Assembly: GCA_907163345.1 (NCBI GenBank)
Contig: CAJQUN010000060.1
Location: 2,108,001-2,172,000, forward strand
DNA from: Haberlea rhodopensis
Taxonomy: Eukaryota; Streptophyta; Magnoliopsida; Lamiales; Gesneriaceae
DNA length: 64,000 nt
Reading direction: 5' to 3'
Part shown: positions 1 to 10,704 of the stretch, piece by piece
Position numbering within the stretch: position 1 is the first letter of the stretch
Layout: every line of letters starts with the position of its first letter
The notes under the pieces: model-generated
Seen by the model: only the letters and a program-made list of their open reading frames with translations
Databases searched by the model: none
Told to the model about the DNA's origin: nothing
Translations under genes and position numbers: made by a program

Positions 1-58
1 AAGGTTTAGGTTTTATGTTTAAGTTGCAGACTGGTAGGATATGTTAAAATTCTCTAAG

Positions 59-696
59 CCTTACGAGATCCAAACATGTCCCAGATAGACTTCATTTTGG
101 GGGCTTGGATTCACTGCAAGTTACCATCTGGTGGAGCATTGAACATAACCAGCCTCTCAGCCTATCTAAGACCTTCGACGGATGCGCCTCACTTCTTGAT
201 GGAACTTATCCAAAACAGTCCCACTTCCCTTGTGCTCATTCTTGATCTCACTCCAAGAAAAGATCTAATCGTATATCCGGACTACCTGAAAACATACTAT
301 GAAGATCCTCAGTTGGACAAACACAGACAGCGCCTGCAAATGCTTCCCGAAGTATGCCCTTACTTCTCCCCATCTCTGTATATTCGAGCTGTGGTTTCCC
401 CAACTGCTATTATGGTTTCCATAGACACGGGAACGAGTGAATCAGCGAGCATTGAAGGGATAATTCAGGATCATATCAGTCCAATTGCGAAGGAGTTGTT
501 GGAGTTTTGGTTGGATACATGTGCTTGTTCGGAGAAAAATGTTGGAGAGTTGGAGAAGGTGTATTTAGCTGAAAGGGATGGTATAATAAAGAATAAAACT
601 ATTGAGATTGATTTGGGATCGAGTTTTCCTAGGTTGTTCGGGAAAGAAGTGGCAAACCGAGTTTTGGATGTTTTAAAGGGGTATTACAATGCTTAG
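59..696 (+). CDS. RCCR: Red chlorophyll catabolite reductase, 3' exon (partial)
   Basis: Recognised from the family-specific stretches ALNITSLSAYL, PHFLMELIQ, LVLILDLTPRKDL, YPDYLKTYYED and, near the C-terminus, SFPRLFGKEVANRVLD. RCCR reduces red chlorophyll catabolite to primary fluorescent catabolite during chlorophyll breakdown, acting in plastids (and mitochondria) with pheophorbide a oxygenase. The frame is open from about 59, after a likely AG acceptor at 57-58 and an in-frame stop at 55-57, to TAG at 694-696. The ATG at 76 is internal to the family alignment, not the true start. The roughly 206 residues are the C-terminal two thirds of a protein of about 320 aa, so the transit peptide and N-terminal part lie left of the window. 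No stop or frameshift is seen. It converges with the telomere-binding gene to its right. Family call is sure; exon start is less so. Confidence 0.9.
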
Positions 697-1053
697 TTCT
701 TGTACTTTGTAAATCGTATGTGGCTTGCAATTCAATTGTTTACGTAATATATTAATCTATATGCAGCCATATCGTGCCAACTAACAGACATCATGTTTTA
801 TATTTGAACTTGAACTTGATAGAATATTTTCTCCAACTTCTATTGGCAATTCAAGAGGTGAACAATTTTCAAGTATATTCATAAAATATTAACAATCAAG
901 TTATTGTACACCAATATTTTTTAAAATTTATCGTTAATTATAATATCAATTTCGAAGATGCATTAAATATCTCTAGAGTCATGGAAGCCAGTTCAAGCTG
1001 GGATCTAATGGTCCAAATTTAATTTGGACATATGTGGTGCACATATTTACATT

Positions 1054-1121
1054 GATCCCATATGTCTAAATCAAATTTGGACAATTGGATCCCATATGTC
1101 TAAATCAAATTTGGACAATTG
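1054..1121. repeat. 34-bp tandem duplication
   Basis: Two adjacent near-identical 34-bp copies start at 1054 and 1088 (each begins GATCCCATATGTC and ends in TTTGGACAATTG or close to it). A shortened, diverged relative lies just upstream near 1015-1030. Confidence 0.75.
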
Positions 1122-1503
1122 GATCATGCAAGCCAATTTAGCAGTCACATTTTTACGTTGTGAAAAACATTAGGACAAAACTATACGTTTTGAATATTAA
1201 AAAAAATCATCATAAATAATCTTTAGCCACTATACATTATAGAATGCATTCTGAAATTTTAATTATTTTCTTTTTTCCCATGTCCTTCATTGATTTTGTG
1301 CTCGAGGAAAATTAATAACTTTTAAAGATAAAATTAATCAGATAAAGAGAATTAAACAATAAAATCAAACGCACACACTTTTTCCTTCACATATATCATT
1401 TATCAACAATGTGCATAGAGATAGAGCACAGATGGAATGCGATTTTAAGCACCTTTCTATCTACAAAGCATTTCAACAATCTTAACTCTATGTGCAAACA
1501 CTT

Positions 1504-1528
1504 TCTATGTATCGAGCAATCGCATGCT
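1504..1528 (+). repeat. 25-bp copy of the telomere-binding-factor exon 3 end
   Basis: The 25 bases at 1504-1528 are identical to 3158-3182, which is the end of exon 3 of the neighbouring minus-strand telomere-binding gene (the residues leading to IARYIE). Both copies are in the same orientation. Flanking bases differ at once on both sides, so this is a short copied patch and not a long duplication. Confidence 0.8.
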
Positions 1529-1600
1529 AGAGATAGAGCACAGATGTATATATATATGCTTGCGTGACGATTCTCCCGTATATTTTATATATATATATTT

Positions 1601-1738
1601 ATGAAAAATGGCATTAGGTGAGATGAAGATGGACAAAATGAAATTCCTTAACCAAAAATGAATCCGTCCAATTGGAAGCCCCATAGATTCTGCATATTCA
1701 TGAAAAATGGCATTAGGTGAGTTGAAGATGGACAAAAT
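1601..1738. repeat. 39-bp direct repeat pair
   Basis: Copies at 1601-1639 and 1700-1738 begin ATGAAAAATGGCATTAGG and differ at one position. They lie about 100 bp apart in non-coding DNA and create a spurious repetitive reading frame on the minus strand. Confidence 0.8.
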
Positions 1739-2024
1739 TTGCTACACATGACATTACGTATCTAGACACCGTCATAAATGACGGCGGTGGTTGCAGCATA
1801 TGCCTCGTAAATTTTACGAAAAATTAGAAACGTTTACATGGGAGTCCAGGCATATCTACAGCCAGAAGACTAGAACCCGGAAAGGTCATATTTGGGTCAG
1901 ATCAGCTCCAAGAATCAAAGATCATTTGTCATCCAAGCAAAGGGAATATATTACAGGGTTAAAGTTCGAGTTTGTGACGCCATTTACAGTACTTTTTTCA
2001 GTTATTCAAAATCAAGAAAATGAT

Positions 2025-4327
2025 TTACCAGACTTGTATGGTTTTACAGTTCAGAGTCTTCACCGCCGCATCAGCAAAACAACGTGCTGCCTCTGCTTCA
2101 GCCTCAGCCTCCTCAGCTTCCCTTGCCGCCACCTCAGCTTCGGCAATTGCAGCTTCAGCCTCTGCAACTGCTCGTGCAGCGGCTGCAGCAGCTTCTTCTG
2201 CAGTCATGCCTTTCAACTTCTCTAACTCGGCATCAATGTGGGCTTTGGTCAGAATAATCATACCACTTTTCTCTGCTTCTGAAAGATTATTCTGTGTTCC
2301 GTTAGGTAGCGTCGAAGGTGTGTCTCTCCCTACTTCAGAAGATGTTGATTTTGGTGTAATCCTATACTGATTCTGCACCTGTCAATAGAACCAAGGTATA
2401 TTACAATTTGTTACGAAAATTACCCAAACCTGTCAGTAGCTATAACCAATCCTTTTTATGCAGCTCATCCAGGTAGTATAAAAATCATCATAAATTTTTA
2501 ATAGTCCAGTACATTAATTTATCGATAGCCCTTCCATTTTTGCAAATCGGGGGTTGGAGAAGAGGAAAAATAAAATTCGGAAAAAGAACCAACATGAAAC
2601 CAAGTGAAACAGGTGAAAGCTGTGATAACACATCTGTTACGCATCATAATTGTACTATGAAATATACAATAACGCTCCCATCCATGCAAAGAAATTTTGT
2701 ATTTTATACCTTTAGCTAACTTCCTACACCAAAGCCATTTCCACCCCAAAATATAAAGTTCCCATGATAAAGTGAAGGCCATTGCAGATATACACCTTAA
2801 TTAATCGTCCTTTTTCGGTCAAAAGCTTTAAATTTGTGGCCAAAGTCCTTTCCCAATCCGGAGGTGTAGCATGATGCAACTACAGTATCCAAACAAATAA
2901 AGTGAGAATCTGAGAATCATAGTGTTATCAAATACCCCCATAAGAAAAGCCAGAGAAGATAACCCCCAATAATTTCATTGATGTCCGCATCCTCAAATCA
3001 AGTGTTAGGTAACCGAGTATTATTACTGTAATTAGAATAAAAAACAAGATTCTCAAAATTCCAACTAACATGAAAAGAATTGTCAGCTGTTTCATCGTCA
3101 TTTATAACCACATCCCTATGATAGACTTTTTGTATATTATCACTAATTCAAATTACCTCTATGTATCGAGCAATCGCATGCTGACTAGATCCTCGAGGTT
3201 CCTTTAACTTTGTTACAGCCTCCAATATAAGATCATTCAGCCTTCATATTCATAGGTGCAGTACCAAAGACATGTCATCAAGCAGTACATAGAACATAAA
3301 ATACCATTTCAAATGTAGCCATGACAAAAATGTTTAGATTGTCATAATAGATTTCACGAGATATATGACGACACAAAAAAAACAGCTACATTGAACTTAA
3401 TCATTAACTGGTCGATTAATAGAAGAATATTCCCTTCTGATTTTAGACATCTGAGTTTTTTAAAGATCAAAGGTTCAAAATTCAATTGGTTCAAACCTGT
3501 TAACACGCATGCGGAGCACTTACAGTGCTGTTTTACTATTTGCAATTCTGGGTAATTGGCTCTTGCTTGTTATCAGTACTTTGTTTATATAAAGAGCTGA
3601 AACGAAGCATTTACGGAACTAGAAATATGTATACATGTGAATCTACAGGCCATTGCACTCGCATTTTTGTAAGCTCCGTGATTAATTGACTACCTGAATA
3701 GTTCCCAACTTTGAAGGCAAAAATAGAGCAGTAACAACCACATTCAGAAATTAAAGTTACAATAATTAACAGTGACACTGTAAGATTATTTCTTTCAACC
3801 TTGAATTTTGTCTCTCCGAACCAGCGTCATAGGAAGTTTCAATAGATTCTGAAACTTGTGTTACATCTTCTTCTTCTGAATCCTTCTCAATGATCATTTC
3901 ATGAACTACAGCATCTCCGCCATGCTTGTTGGTAGCCGGACTACTTTTATGTGAAATCCTAACCCTATGCCGTGAACCCATACCATTTGCCATGCAATTC
4001 AAGTTTCTCCATTTATCCTGTTCATTGAGATTAAATATTTCAGCTCCCCCAGGAAGAATCGTACATTACATTATTTCTCATGCAACGATTAAATTTTTTG
4101 CCTAAACATAATAAAGCAATCTCCTCTAAGATATAAATAATCCTTACAAGAAAATGAGAAACCTCTACACTTCATACCTTGAGGTCCACATTCGAACGTG
4201 ATCTCAGGGCTGTGCTGAAATCTTGATCTTTAAGTATGGTACTCCATTTTCCTACTCCATACTTTTTAATGCCAGCTTTAAGAGCAGCTTCTTCTTCTGA
4301 TGTCCACCTCTGTTTAGGAGCACCCAT
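2025..4327 (-). CDS. TRB: Telomere repeat-binding factor (single Myb / histone H1-like, TRB family)
   Basis: Five exons on the minus strand give an unbroken 296-aa frame: 4327-4178, 4017-3800, 3241-3157, 2879-2796 and 2378-2025, all with GT-AG borders. Residues 1-57 are the Myb/SANT domain (starts MGAPKQRWTSEEEAALKAG, continues KWSTILKD, RSRSNVDLK, DKWRNL). Residues about 120-185 are the GH1/histone H1-like domain (EAVTKLKEPRGSSQHAIARY, then PPDWERTLATNLKLLTEKG). Residues about 230-285 are the Ala/Glu coiled coil typical of the family (GMTAEEAAAAAARAVAEAEA). TRB proteins bind telomeric repeats and telobox promoters in the nucleus and recruit Polycomb and histone demethylase complexes. The length matches the family (about 290-300 aa). 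The start ATG sits in the canonical MGAPKQ context. Which family member this is cannot be decided. Confidence 0.94.
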
Positions 4328-4412
4328 TACCAGGAGTCAAGACAAGTGATCTTGGGAGTTCTGCTCCCTATTACCAGGAGTCAAGACGGTGATCTCGGGA
4401 GTTCTGCTCCCT
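4326..4412. repeat. 43-44 bp tandem duplication abutting the TRB start codon
   Basis: Two copies (4326-4369 and 4370-4412), each starting ATTACCAGGAGTCAAGAC and ending GGGAGTTCTGCTCCCT, lie immediately upstream of the TRB ATG (minus strand), so they form the end of its 5' UTR. The copy nearest the gene joins the ATG; in the outer copy the same position reads ATA. Confidence 0.85.
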
Positions 4413-5771
4413 ATTTACAACTACAAAAAACATGAAAGGACCAAATTCAGCCATACAAACTATATGCAAAAGAAATAAACACATACCATAAACTTCAGAA
4501 ACTAAAACATGAGAAAGAACTGGCTTTCAAACAAAAAATTATCTCTATCCTTATGTTTCTCGCACTAGTACTCTAGACTGATGGTATTATCTTAAGCAAG
4601 TCATCAAAAAGGTGGTCAAATTCGCAATATCAGTGTCTGCATTTCGAGAAATAAATATCTCAGATCGAAATGACTCAATAATCACCCTCTAGAGGAATTT
4701 ATAATAAACAATCCAACCCCTATTTACAACCTCACGACGCTTATTAATTGACTATTCTAAAAAAAATTACAAAACAAATGCACCATGTCAAATTCAAAAG
4801 CTAGCACTGAAAGCACCGGCTAAACAGATCCACTCAGAATGAGAAAGATAAAAATCTCATTCAGTAAAACAATGCATATTCATAATATAAATAAATAAAA
4901 CCAAAAACATATTGACTACTTGCGAGGTTTGAACCAGACCGCTCAAATATTACCAATTAAACAGACAACTTGTACTCAACAAACTAAAAGACAACTCAAT
5001 TTCTAAATGTAAATTGAAACTTAAAGTCAAAGATTCAAACCTCTACTCGTTAAGTTACGAGCAGAAGAAGCCACTAATAACAGAATTACTTCGCTTATTA
5101 TTCATCATAAGCCAAAAATTTATCTTCCTCATCTTCCAAATTAGCGTCTAAAATTTACTAGGGCATTTCTCACAAACAGGAGTTTTCCTCATCCCTGCAC
5201 AAATCCCACGACTTTTTCCCAGCACAATTCAAGTAGAACAACTAACCAGAATTGGGTAGGCTGAATAAGTCGGATCGCGCATAATTCAAGCAAAGGAATA
5301 ATTTTTATTAAAAAAAACACACACACGCACACACAGAGGACTGAAAAGAATAGCATATAATGATAAAACCAATTTGATTACTTCCGTCAAACTAAATCAG
5401 AAATCCATCGAAAAAATGAAAAAGAAGGGAAAAAATAACATGTGATTGTAAGCGATTTTCGTCGGCTAGAGATAATGAAAAATTAAAACCATACCTGAAC
5501 AAAACCGGAGATTAAATGTGGAAAAGAAAAATCAAGACCAACCACTGGCACATTTAATTAGGACCTCATTCTCCCGTACTTCCAAGAGATTGAAACTCGA
5601 GTTACAACATCAGTGAAGGGAGACCCGGAATCAGAAGCTGGAGTTGTGCCTGCTCAGTCCAGTGCGTGAGGGTAACTTGGTCTCGAAGAATCAGAGCCGA
5701 TTCTTAATTATATTGACAATCTATTAGAAATTTGACGAATTAATATGAAAGGAAATTCTTTCATCTTAAGG
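4413..5771 (-). other. TRB 5' region with a probable leader intron
   Basis: No coding exon is seen. On the minus strand a good acceptor (TTTTTTGTAG) lies near 4425, and a donor reading CAG then GTATGG lies near 5491. A leader intron of about 1.07 kb with a short 5' UTR exon near 5500-5650 is therefore plausible. A CA-rich microsatellite sits near 5317-5335. Confidence 0.45.
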
Positions 5772-5899
5772 CTTGGCTACCCCATGGGGCACCACCCCAT
5801 GGGGTAGATCCAACCACATGTTGGGTATATTCCCTTGGGAATATACCCAACATGTGGTTGGATCTACCCCATGGGGTGGTGCCCCATGGGGTAGCCAAG
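5772..5899. repeat. Perfect 63-bp inverted repeat with a 2-base loop
   Basis: Left arm 5772-5834 and right arm 5837-5899 are exact reverse complements over all 63 bases, with TT between them. Each arm contains the palindrome CCCCATGGGG twice. The flanks read AAGG on both sides (5768-5771 and 5900-5903), a possible 4-bp target duplication. This fits a foldback MITE that inserted recently, or a hairpin able to make small RNA. No protein is encoded. Confidence 0.92.
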
Positions 5900-6147
5900 A
5901 AGGATTCCTCTTTTAGATCTAATTATGACTATTATTCATTTATTTTGGCACGACATATTTATTTATTATTCTTATGGTAATTAATCCTACTACTTCTGAT
6001 TCTGGGGTTTCTACGCTTGAAAAAAAAAACGATAAAATTATTGACATTTGACCTAGAGATAATGAGTTTGAATCGTCCTCTTATATTGTAGAAAAAGACT
6101 ATGCATTAGGCTCAATGAGCCAAACCCCTCCCACACTCTGTATGATG
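5900..6147. other. AT-rich stretch left of the retrotransposon block
   Basis: No gene or repeat is recognised between the hairpin and the first LTR. Confidence 0.4.
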
Positions 6148-6845
6148 TGATCTGTTATTCTCCGTGTTCGGTAGATTTAAATGTATTCGAAAAATAAAAG
6201 AAAGACACCAAGATTTTTTACGTGAAAAATCCTCGAATTGAAGGAAAAACCACAGGACTTAGTCCAATATAATTTGCACTAATCACAATCGAAATTTGTT
6301 ATAGGACTTTTGACACAATATATAAGTGAAAAATTATTATACAAGGATATCTGAAAAAATAACAAGAAATGACCGAACAAACAAAATAATGCTCTCTTCG
6401 GAATCTCTTTTGCATAAAAAGTCCAACCCCTTTAATGAAACTCTAAGCATCTATTTATAGGGCCAATTTCAGTGTTTAATTGGTGGGAAAGCTAGGACAC
6501 AATCTCCCCTGATCGTGGCGTTAATGTGGCGAGTGTATCCTAGAAATCCGCACCCCATTAACGCACATTTATCTTCGCCGATTAATTTGTTGGTTACAGC
6601 CGGGTCTTCCGCTAGTCTTGACCATTATCTTCGCCGATTAACGCACATTTATCTTCGTCGATTAATTTGTTGGTTACAGCCGGGTCTTCCGCTAGTCTTT
6701 GACCATTATACTTAGCAGGGTTTAATAGCGTTCTGCTACCTTGTGCTCGGATGTTGCTTATTCAGATATTTTCTGTTCAGTATCTGTTTGTTCGGCTTCT
6801 TGCTGGCGATTTTACCTGAGAAAGCTAATATGTCATTTGACATCA
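6148..6845 (-). repeat. 3' LTR of the Tat-type element
   Basis: It has TG..CA termini (TGAT/ATCA) and is about 90 bp longer than its partner at 23814-24419. Most of the excess is a tandem duplication with an 80-bp period (copies begin at 6561 and 6641). Confidence 0.85.
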
Positions 6846-6859
6846 CCTCACCCCCTGAA
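6846..6859 (-). other. Polypurine tract next to the 3' LTR
   Basis: On the minus strand it reads TTCAGGGGGTGAGG directly before the LTR start TGATGTC. This is the plus-strand priming site and fixes the element as minus-strand oriented. Confidence 0.75.
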
Positions 6860-7067
6860 GTAAAGCAAGATGAGAACATTGAATTCCTGTTTTATTGCAT
6901 TCGGGTAAAATCCTAACTTGACCTGCTCGGGGATTTTTGTTGCTCTTTTTTTCCGCTCAAAATTTTCAAATGTTGCGCGACGTTTCATTTTTCGAGGCAC
7001 ATCTATGACCGTCCATTCAACTTATTTTGGACGGCGTGGATTTAACGACTGTTCATGTGGTCACATC

Positions 7068-7077
7068 TATAAATACT
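7068..7077 (+). promoter_or_regulatory. Putative TATA box for the antisense ORF
   Basis: TATAAATACT lies about 100-140 bases upstream of the plus-strand antisense reading frame, in a 300-bp non-coding stretch between LTR and ORF. It suggests the antisense gene has its own promoter. This rests on position and motif only. Confidence 0.45.
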
Positions 7078-7159
7078 CCACCATTCCCTTCATTTGTTTC
7101 ACTTTGCTGCATTCTGCTCCCGAGCTAGCACTAGACGACCGAGCAATTTATCTTCAATC

Positions 7160-9207
7160 CTTTCCACCTTCTATCTACCAAGTATGACCCTTCTTCAGAT
7201 GATTCCTCTTTGAAGGCGATAGACATGTATGGCGAGCATGATGAGGAAAGAGCTACCACTCTTTCTCCTCAAACATCGTCCACCCCAAATAGCGAGAAGA
7301 CTCTAAGCTCTTCGCCTGCTTCAGCTGCTCGTAAAAAAGAGCAGCGAGCTACCACGGAACAAGACTTGATAAAAGCCCAAGTCCCTTGGTTCGAAATTTT
7401 TGAATCCGAGATTACATCGGACCAGGATCTGTCCAGCATTCGCACCAAATGGGGGATTTCTGAGGGGACTTCTATTATTGTCTCCCTTTCAGGATCTCGC
7501 CCTCATATGCCCCTAAGGGATATTTTGCCTTTTACTTAGATCAACTTCGAGGGGGCCTTCGCTTTCCTGTCCCCACTTTTTTTTATTGAAGTTGCTTATT
7601 ACTTTTCCGTCTCTCTCAGCAATTTATTCCCCAACAGTTATAGATTGTTGGCGGGCTTCTTTATAGTTCTTTCTTTTTTGGGTTTCACTCCTACTCCCGA
7701 ACTCTTTCATTGGTTTTTTCAACTGAATACGAAAGAGATTGGTCTTTTCTATTTTTCTTCTCGAACAGGGGTAGGTTTCCTCAAGAAATATCCCCCATCG
7801 ATAAAGAACTGGAAAAAGATTCTACTTTTTTGCTCGTCCACTCCAGTCTTGAGATTGCCACATGGAGTGGAGAGAAAACCTTCCGAAGGGCAAATTGATC
7901 AAGGGGCACCTTGAGAAGGAACCATATCTGTCGGTTCGTCGTAAGCTTGGCGATCAATGTTTTAACCTAGGGGAGCTGATTGACGACGGACTGCTGTACT
8001 TGTTCCAGCTGAGCCCGAAGGATGCATCCTTGAAAATGCCACTCGGTGAGCGTTTCTAAGAACTTTTACTTGTTTACGCATTTTGATTAATATGTTCGGA
8101 CTGACCTCTGTTCACTCATTTCATAAACAAAAATGATGAATGCTATGATGGTTGAGAAGGTGAAGGCCCAATCCCAGAAAGGACAAGCTTCAGGATCTTC
8201 AGATCTTCCTACTCATCCTCCATCCAACGACCCTACACCTGCTCTACCCTCTTCGCCGATCGTTGACATCACTGCCTCTCCTAAGGGAGAGGGGACCCTG
8301 GCCCTCCGACCTAGTAAAAGGGCAATTCCCGAGGGTCAGGGTTCTTCCTCCAAAACCCCTGCCAAAAAAGCTTATTCTTCCACCATTCCCCCCGTACCTC
8401 GAGATTCTTCCCAATATGCTCCGGGTGGTCCGAGCGCTTCTCGGCCCACCTCGAGATACCACCTAGACCTATTCTCCCAATGTCCCCCTCCTGAAAAAAC
8501 TAGACCCCAAGATTTCCCAATTCATCCTCTGTCATTCCCCCAACTCCTCTGAAAGCAAATACCTCGGGGAGTTGGCCTTCAGTAATATGGTGAACGAATT
8601 CACCACTTCCTTCACCCAGGTAATTATTCTTTATTGATAATTTTCTAAGTCTTTATCTTCGGTATACTCACTTATTACATTCTTATGCAGGCCCACATGA
8701 TGGCGGGTGAACTTCTCACCCGATTCCATTCGGTTCGATCAGCAGATGCTAATCGCTAAGAAGAAAATTAAGCAACTTGAAAATATGGGTGATGACTTAA
8801 AGAAGTCCATAAGCCTTCTGGAAGATCGGCATTTTGCTATGATGGCCGCTCGGGATGAGGCGTAGAATGCCCTCGAGGAAGAGCGCAAGAGGTCGGCTGA
8901 AGTAGATGAGGCCAACAAGACCTTATCGGAGCAATACAATTCCATCTCCGAACAACTTGCCCAGGAGAACTCTTTGGCAGGTTCTCGAATGGAGGAGTTT
9001 TGGCTATCGAAGAATGTTGACTTCTTGAAGTCCCCGGAGTATACCAGCATGGTGGCTAGTCGTGCCTCAAAATTTTTTGGCCATTGGTTTCAAGCCTGTG
9101 CTAATCAGTTTGAGGCGAAAGGCTACCCTCCAGAAGGTGCTCCAAAGGATTTTCTTGATCTTGGGGCCGCTCTAGAAAGCCTTCCTGAAGAGCTCTTCGA
9201 GCCATAG
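7160..9207 (+). pseudogene. Tat-lineage antisense ORF protein (gypsy-type putative transposase domain), broken
   Basis: Plus-strand frames at 7190-7539, 7645-8059 and 8133-9207 read in order as one decayed protein. The first part (SEITSDQDLSSIRTKWGIS) and the middle (RLLAGFFIVLSFLGFTPTPE, then FHWFFQLNTKEIGLFYFSSR) match the plant 'putative gypsy type transposon' domain. The middle of the protein is Ser/Pro rich (8190-8550). The end (8739-9207) is a coiled coil followed by GYPPEGAPKDFLDLGAALES, the usual C-terminus of these proteins. Stops and frame changes at about 7540, 7915, 8060, 8553 and 8864 break it; some may be introns. It runs opposite to gag-pol, as in Retand-type elements. The function of this protein family is unknown. 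Confidence 0.72.
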
Positions 9208-9248
9208 ATTAGGATTATTGTTTTCCTTTTCTTTTTTCTATTCTGATG

Positions 9249-10656
9249 TGTTGAGCCTTAAACGCATGGTTGCGTTTAATGCGTTAAATTATCCCCGGTC
9301 AATCTTTGAGTTTTGATGATCAACAAAACTTGTGTTTGTTATACTAATGCATTTACTTAGTGTGCAGATTAAGTGATGAAAAGTGGTTTGGATTGAAGAA
9401 AATCAAATGTGCATATTCTGGCCTGGATCGCCCCAGGCGATGGTGATCATCGCCCCAGGCGATGGGTGCCAGGAGGGGCATCGCCACGCACATCGACAGA
9501 GGCGATGGCTAGGCGAGCATGCGAGGAAGATCGCCCCAGGCGATGGTAACCAACGCCTGAGGCGATGGCAGCCACAGGGACTTCGCCCCGCACATCGACT
9601 AGAGCGACGCCGAGGCATGGCGCGGGCATGCGCGCAGGGAGATCGTCCGAGGCGATGGGCTGAACGGCCGAGGCGATGGCACGAACGCCTGAGGCGATCT
9701 GGAGTTCGTTTGAGGCGATGCAAGATTTGAAGGAGCTGAGGCTACGGCCTTGATTTTGGCTTTGGATCGCCTGAGGCGATCCAGCGATCGCCTGAGGCGA
9801 TGCGTGATTTTTGGTGACCGTTGGGGCGCGGCGATGGTGATCGCCTGAGGCGATGTCCGAGGCGATCTTGGAGTGATTTCAGCCTTATGAGTAGCAACGG
9901 CTAGTAGGAGCCTTGGAGGCCTTCTACACTATAAATATTGATGCTTTGGAGCATTTTGAAGTCAAGAAACAAGTCTACAAACTTCTACAAAGCCTTGATC
10001 AATTCAAATTCATATTGCATTGCAATCTCCATACATTGTTGTTGTATTGGAACTTGTAATTCTTTTCTTTGTTAGAGTCTTGTGTTTCTTCGTGTGAGTA
10101 CACCGTGAAGGTGTTTGTTGGTTTATTGTAAAGGTCCTCCAACACCAAAGCAAGTTGGAAAATTGTAAAGTCATCAACAAGTCTAGTTGGTGCAAGTGTG
10201 TGGCTATCCTTGGAGCCCTTAAGGCCAAGAAGACTCGTGAAGAGTGTTGGTAGCTCGTGAAGAGCTTTGTATACTTGTGAAGGGTATTGTGCTCGGGAAG
10301 AGCGTTGTGTACTCGGGAAGAGTAGTGTGCTCGGGAAGAGCTTTGTAAACTCGGGAAGAGTTGGGTTGTGGCTAACTTGGAGCCCTCAAGGCCAAGATCA
10401 TTTATTCTAGTGGAACCTCGGTTGGAGGTTATCTAACCGGGAAGAGGAGACGTAGGCGATTCATCGCCGAACTTCTATAACAAATCTTTGTGTCTTTTAT
10501 TGCTTTAATTTTCATTACGCATTTATTTACTTATTCTTTTTATTTATCGATTGACGTAAGGCTTCCGCAAGCGCAAAATATTTTTATTTTACAAACTCAT
10601 TTTAAAAAGCTAAAGTAGCCAAGGAATCTCATTCACCCCCCTCTTCGATTCCAACA
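9249..10656 (+). repeat. 5' LTR of the gag-only copia element, with palindrome array
   Basis: A 1408-bp LTR. Positions 9424-9870 hold about a dozen copies of a palindrome close to ATCGCCTGAGGCGAT (centre variable: CCCCAGG, CCTGAGG, CCGAGG). A run of short GAAGAGT/CTCGGGAAGAG motifs follows at 10235-10360. Confidence 0.85.
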
Positions 10657-10658
10657 AG

Positions 10659-10672
10659 TGGTATCAGAGCCA
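10659..10672 (+). other. Primer binding site (initiator Met tRNA)
   Basis: TGGTATCAGAGCCA, two bases after the LTR end, is complementary to the 3' end of plant initiator tRNA-Met. Confidence 0.85.
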
Positions 10673-10704
10673 TTTGATTTTTGTTTTTAAATCAAAATCC
10701 TTTT

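Larger units (their letters stand above)
697..2024. other. AT-rich intergenic stretch between two convergent genes
   Basis: It holds the 3' UTR of the RCCR gene (T-rich, near 700-780) and presumably the 3' UTR of the minus-strand telomere-binding gene on its right. I see short local repeats (listed separately) and a TA microsatellite near 1545-1600, but no coding exon. Confidence 0.5.

Noticed and set aside
1791..2225. Plus-strand 144-codon frame
   Set aside because: It runs antisense through the Ala/Glu-coding last exon of TRB, whose GC-rich repeats keep the opposite strand open.
9383..9730. Plus-strand Arg/Gly-rich frame in the copia LTR (repeated at 13151-13498)
   Set aside because: It translates the palindrome array in the LTR; the frame is a by-product of GC-rich repeats and appears on both strands.
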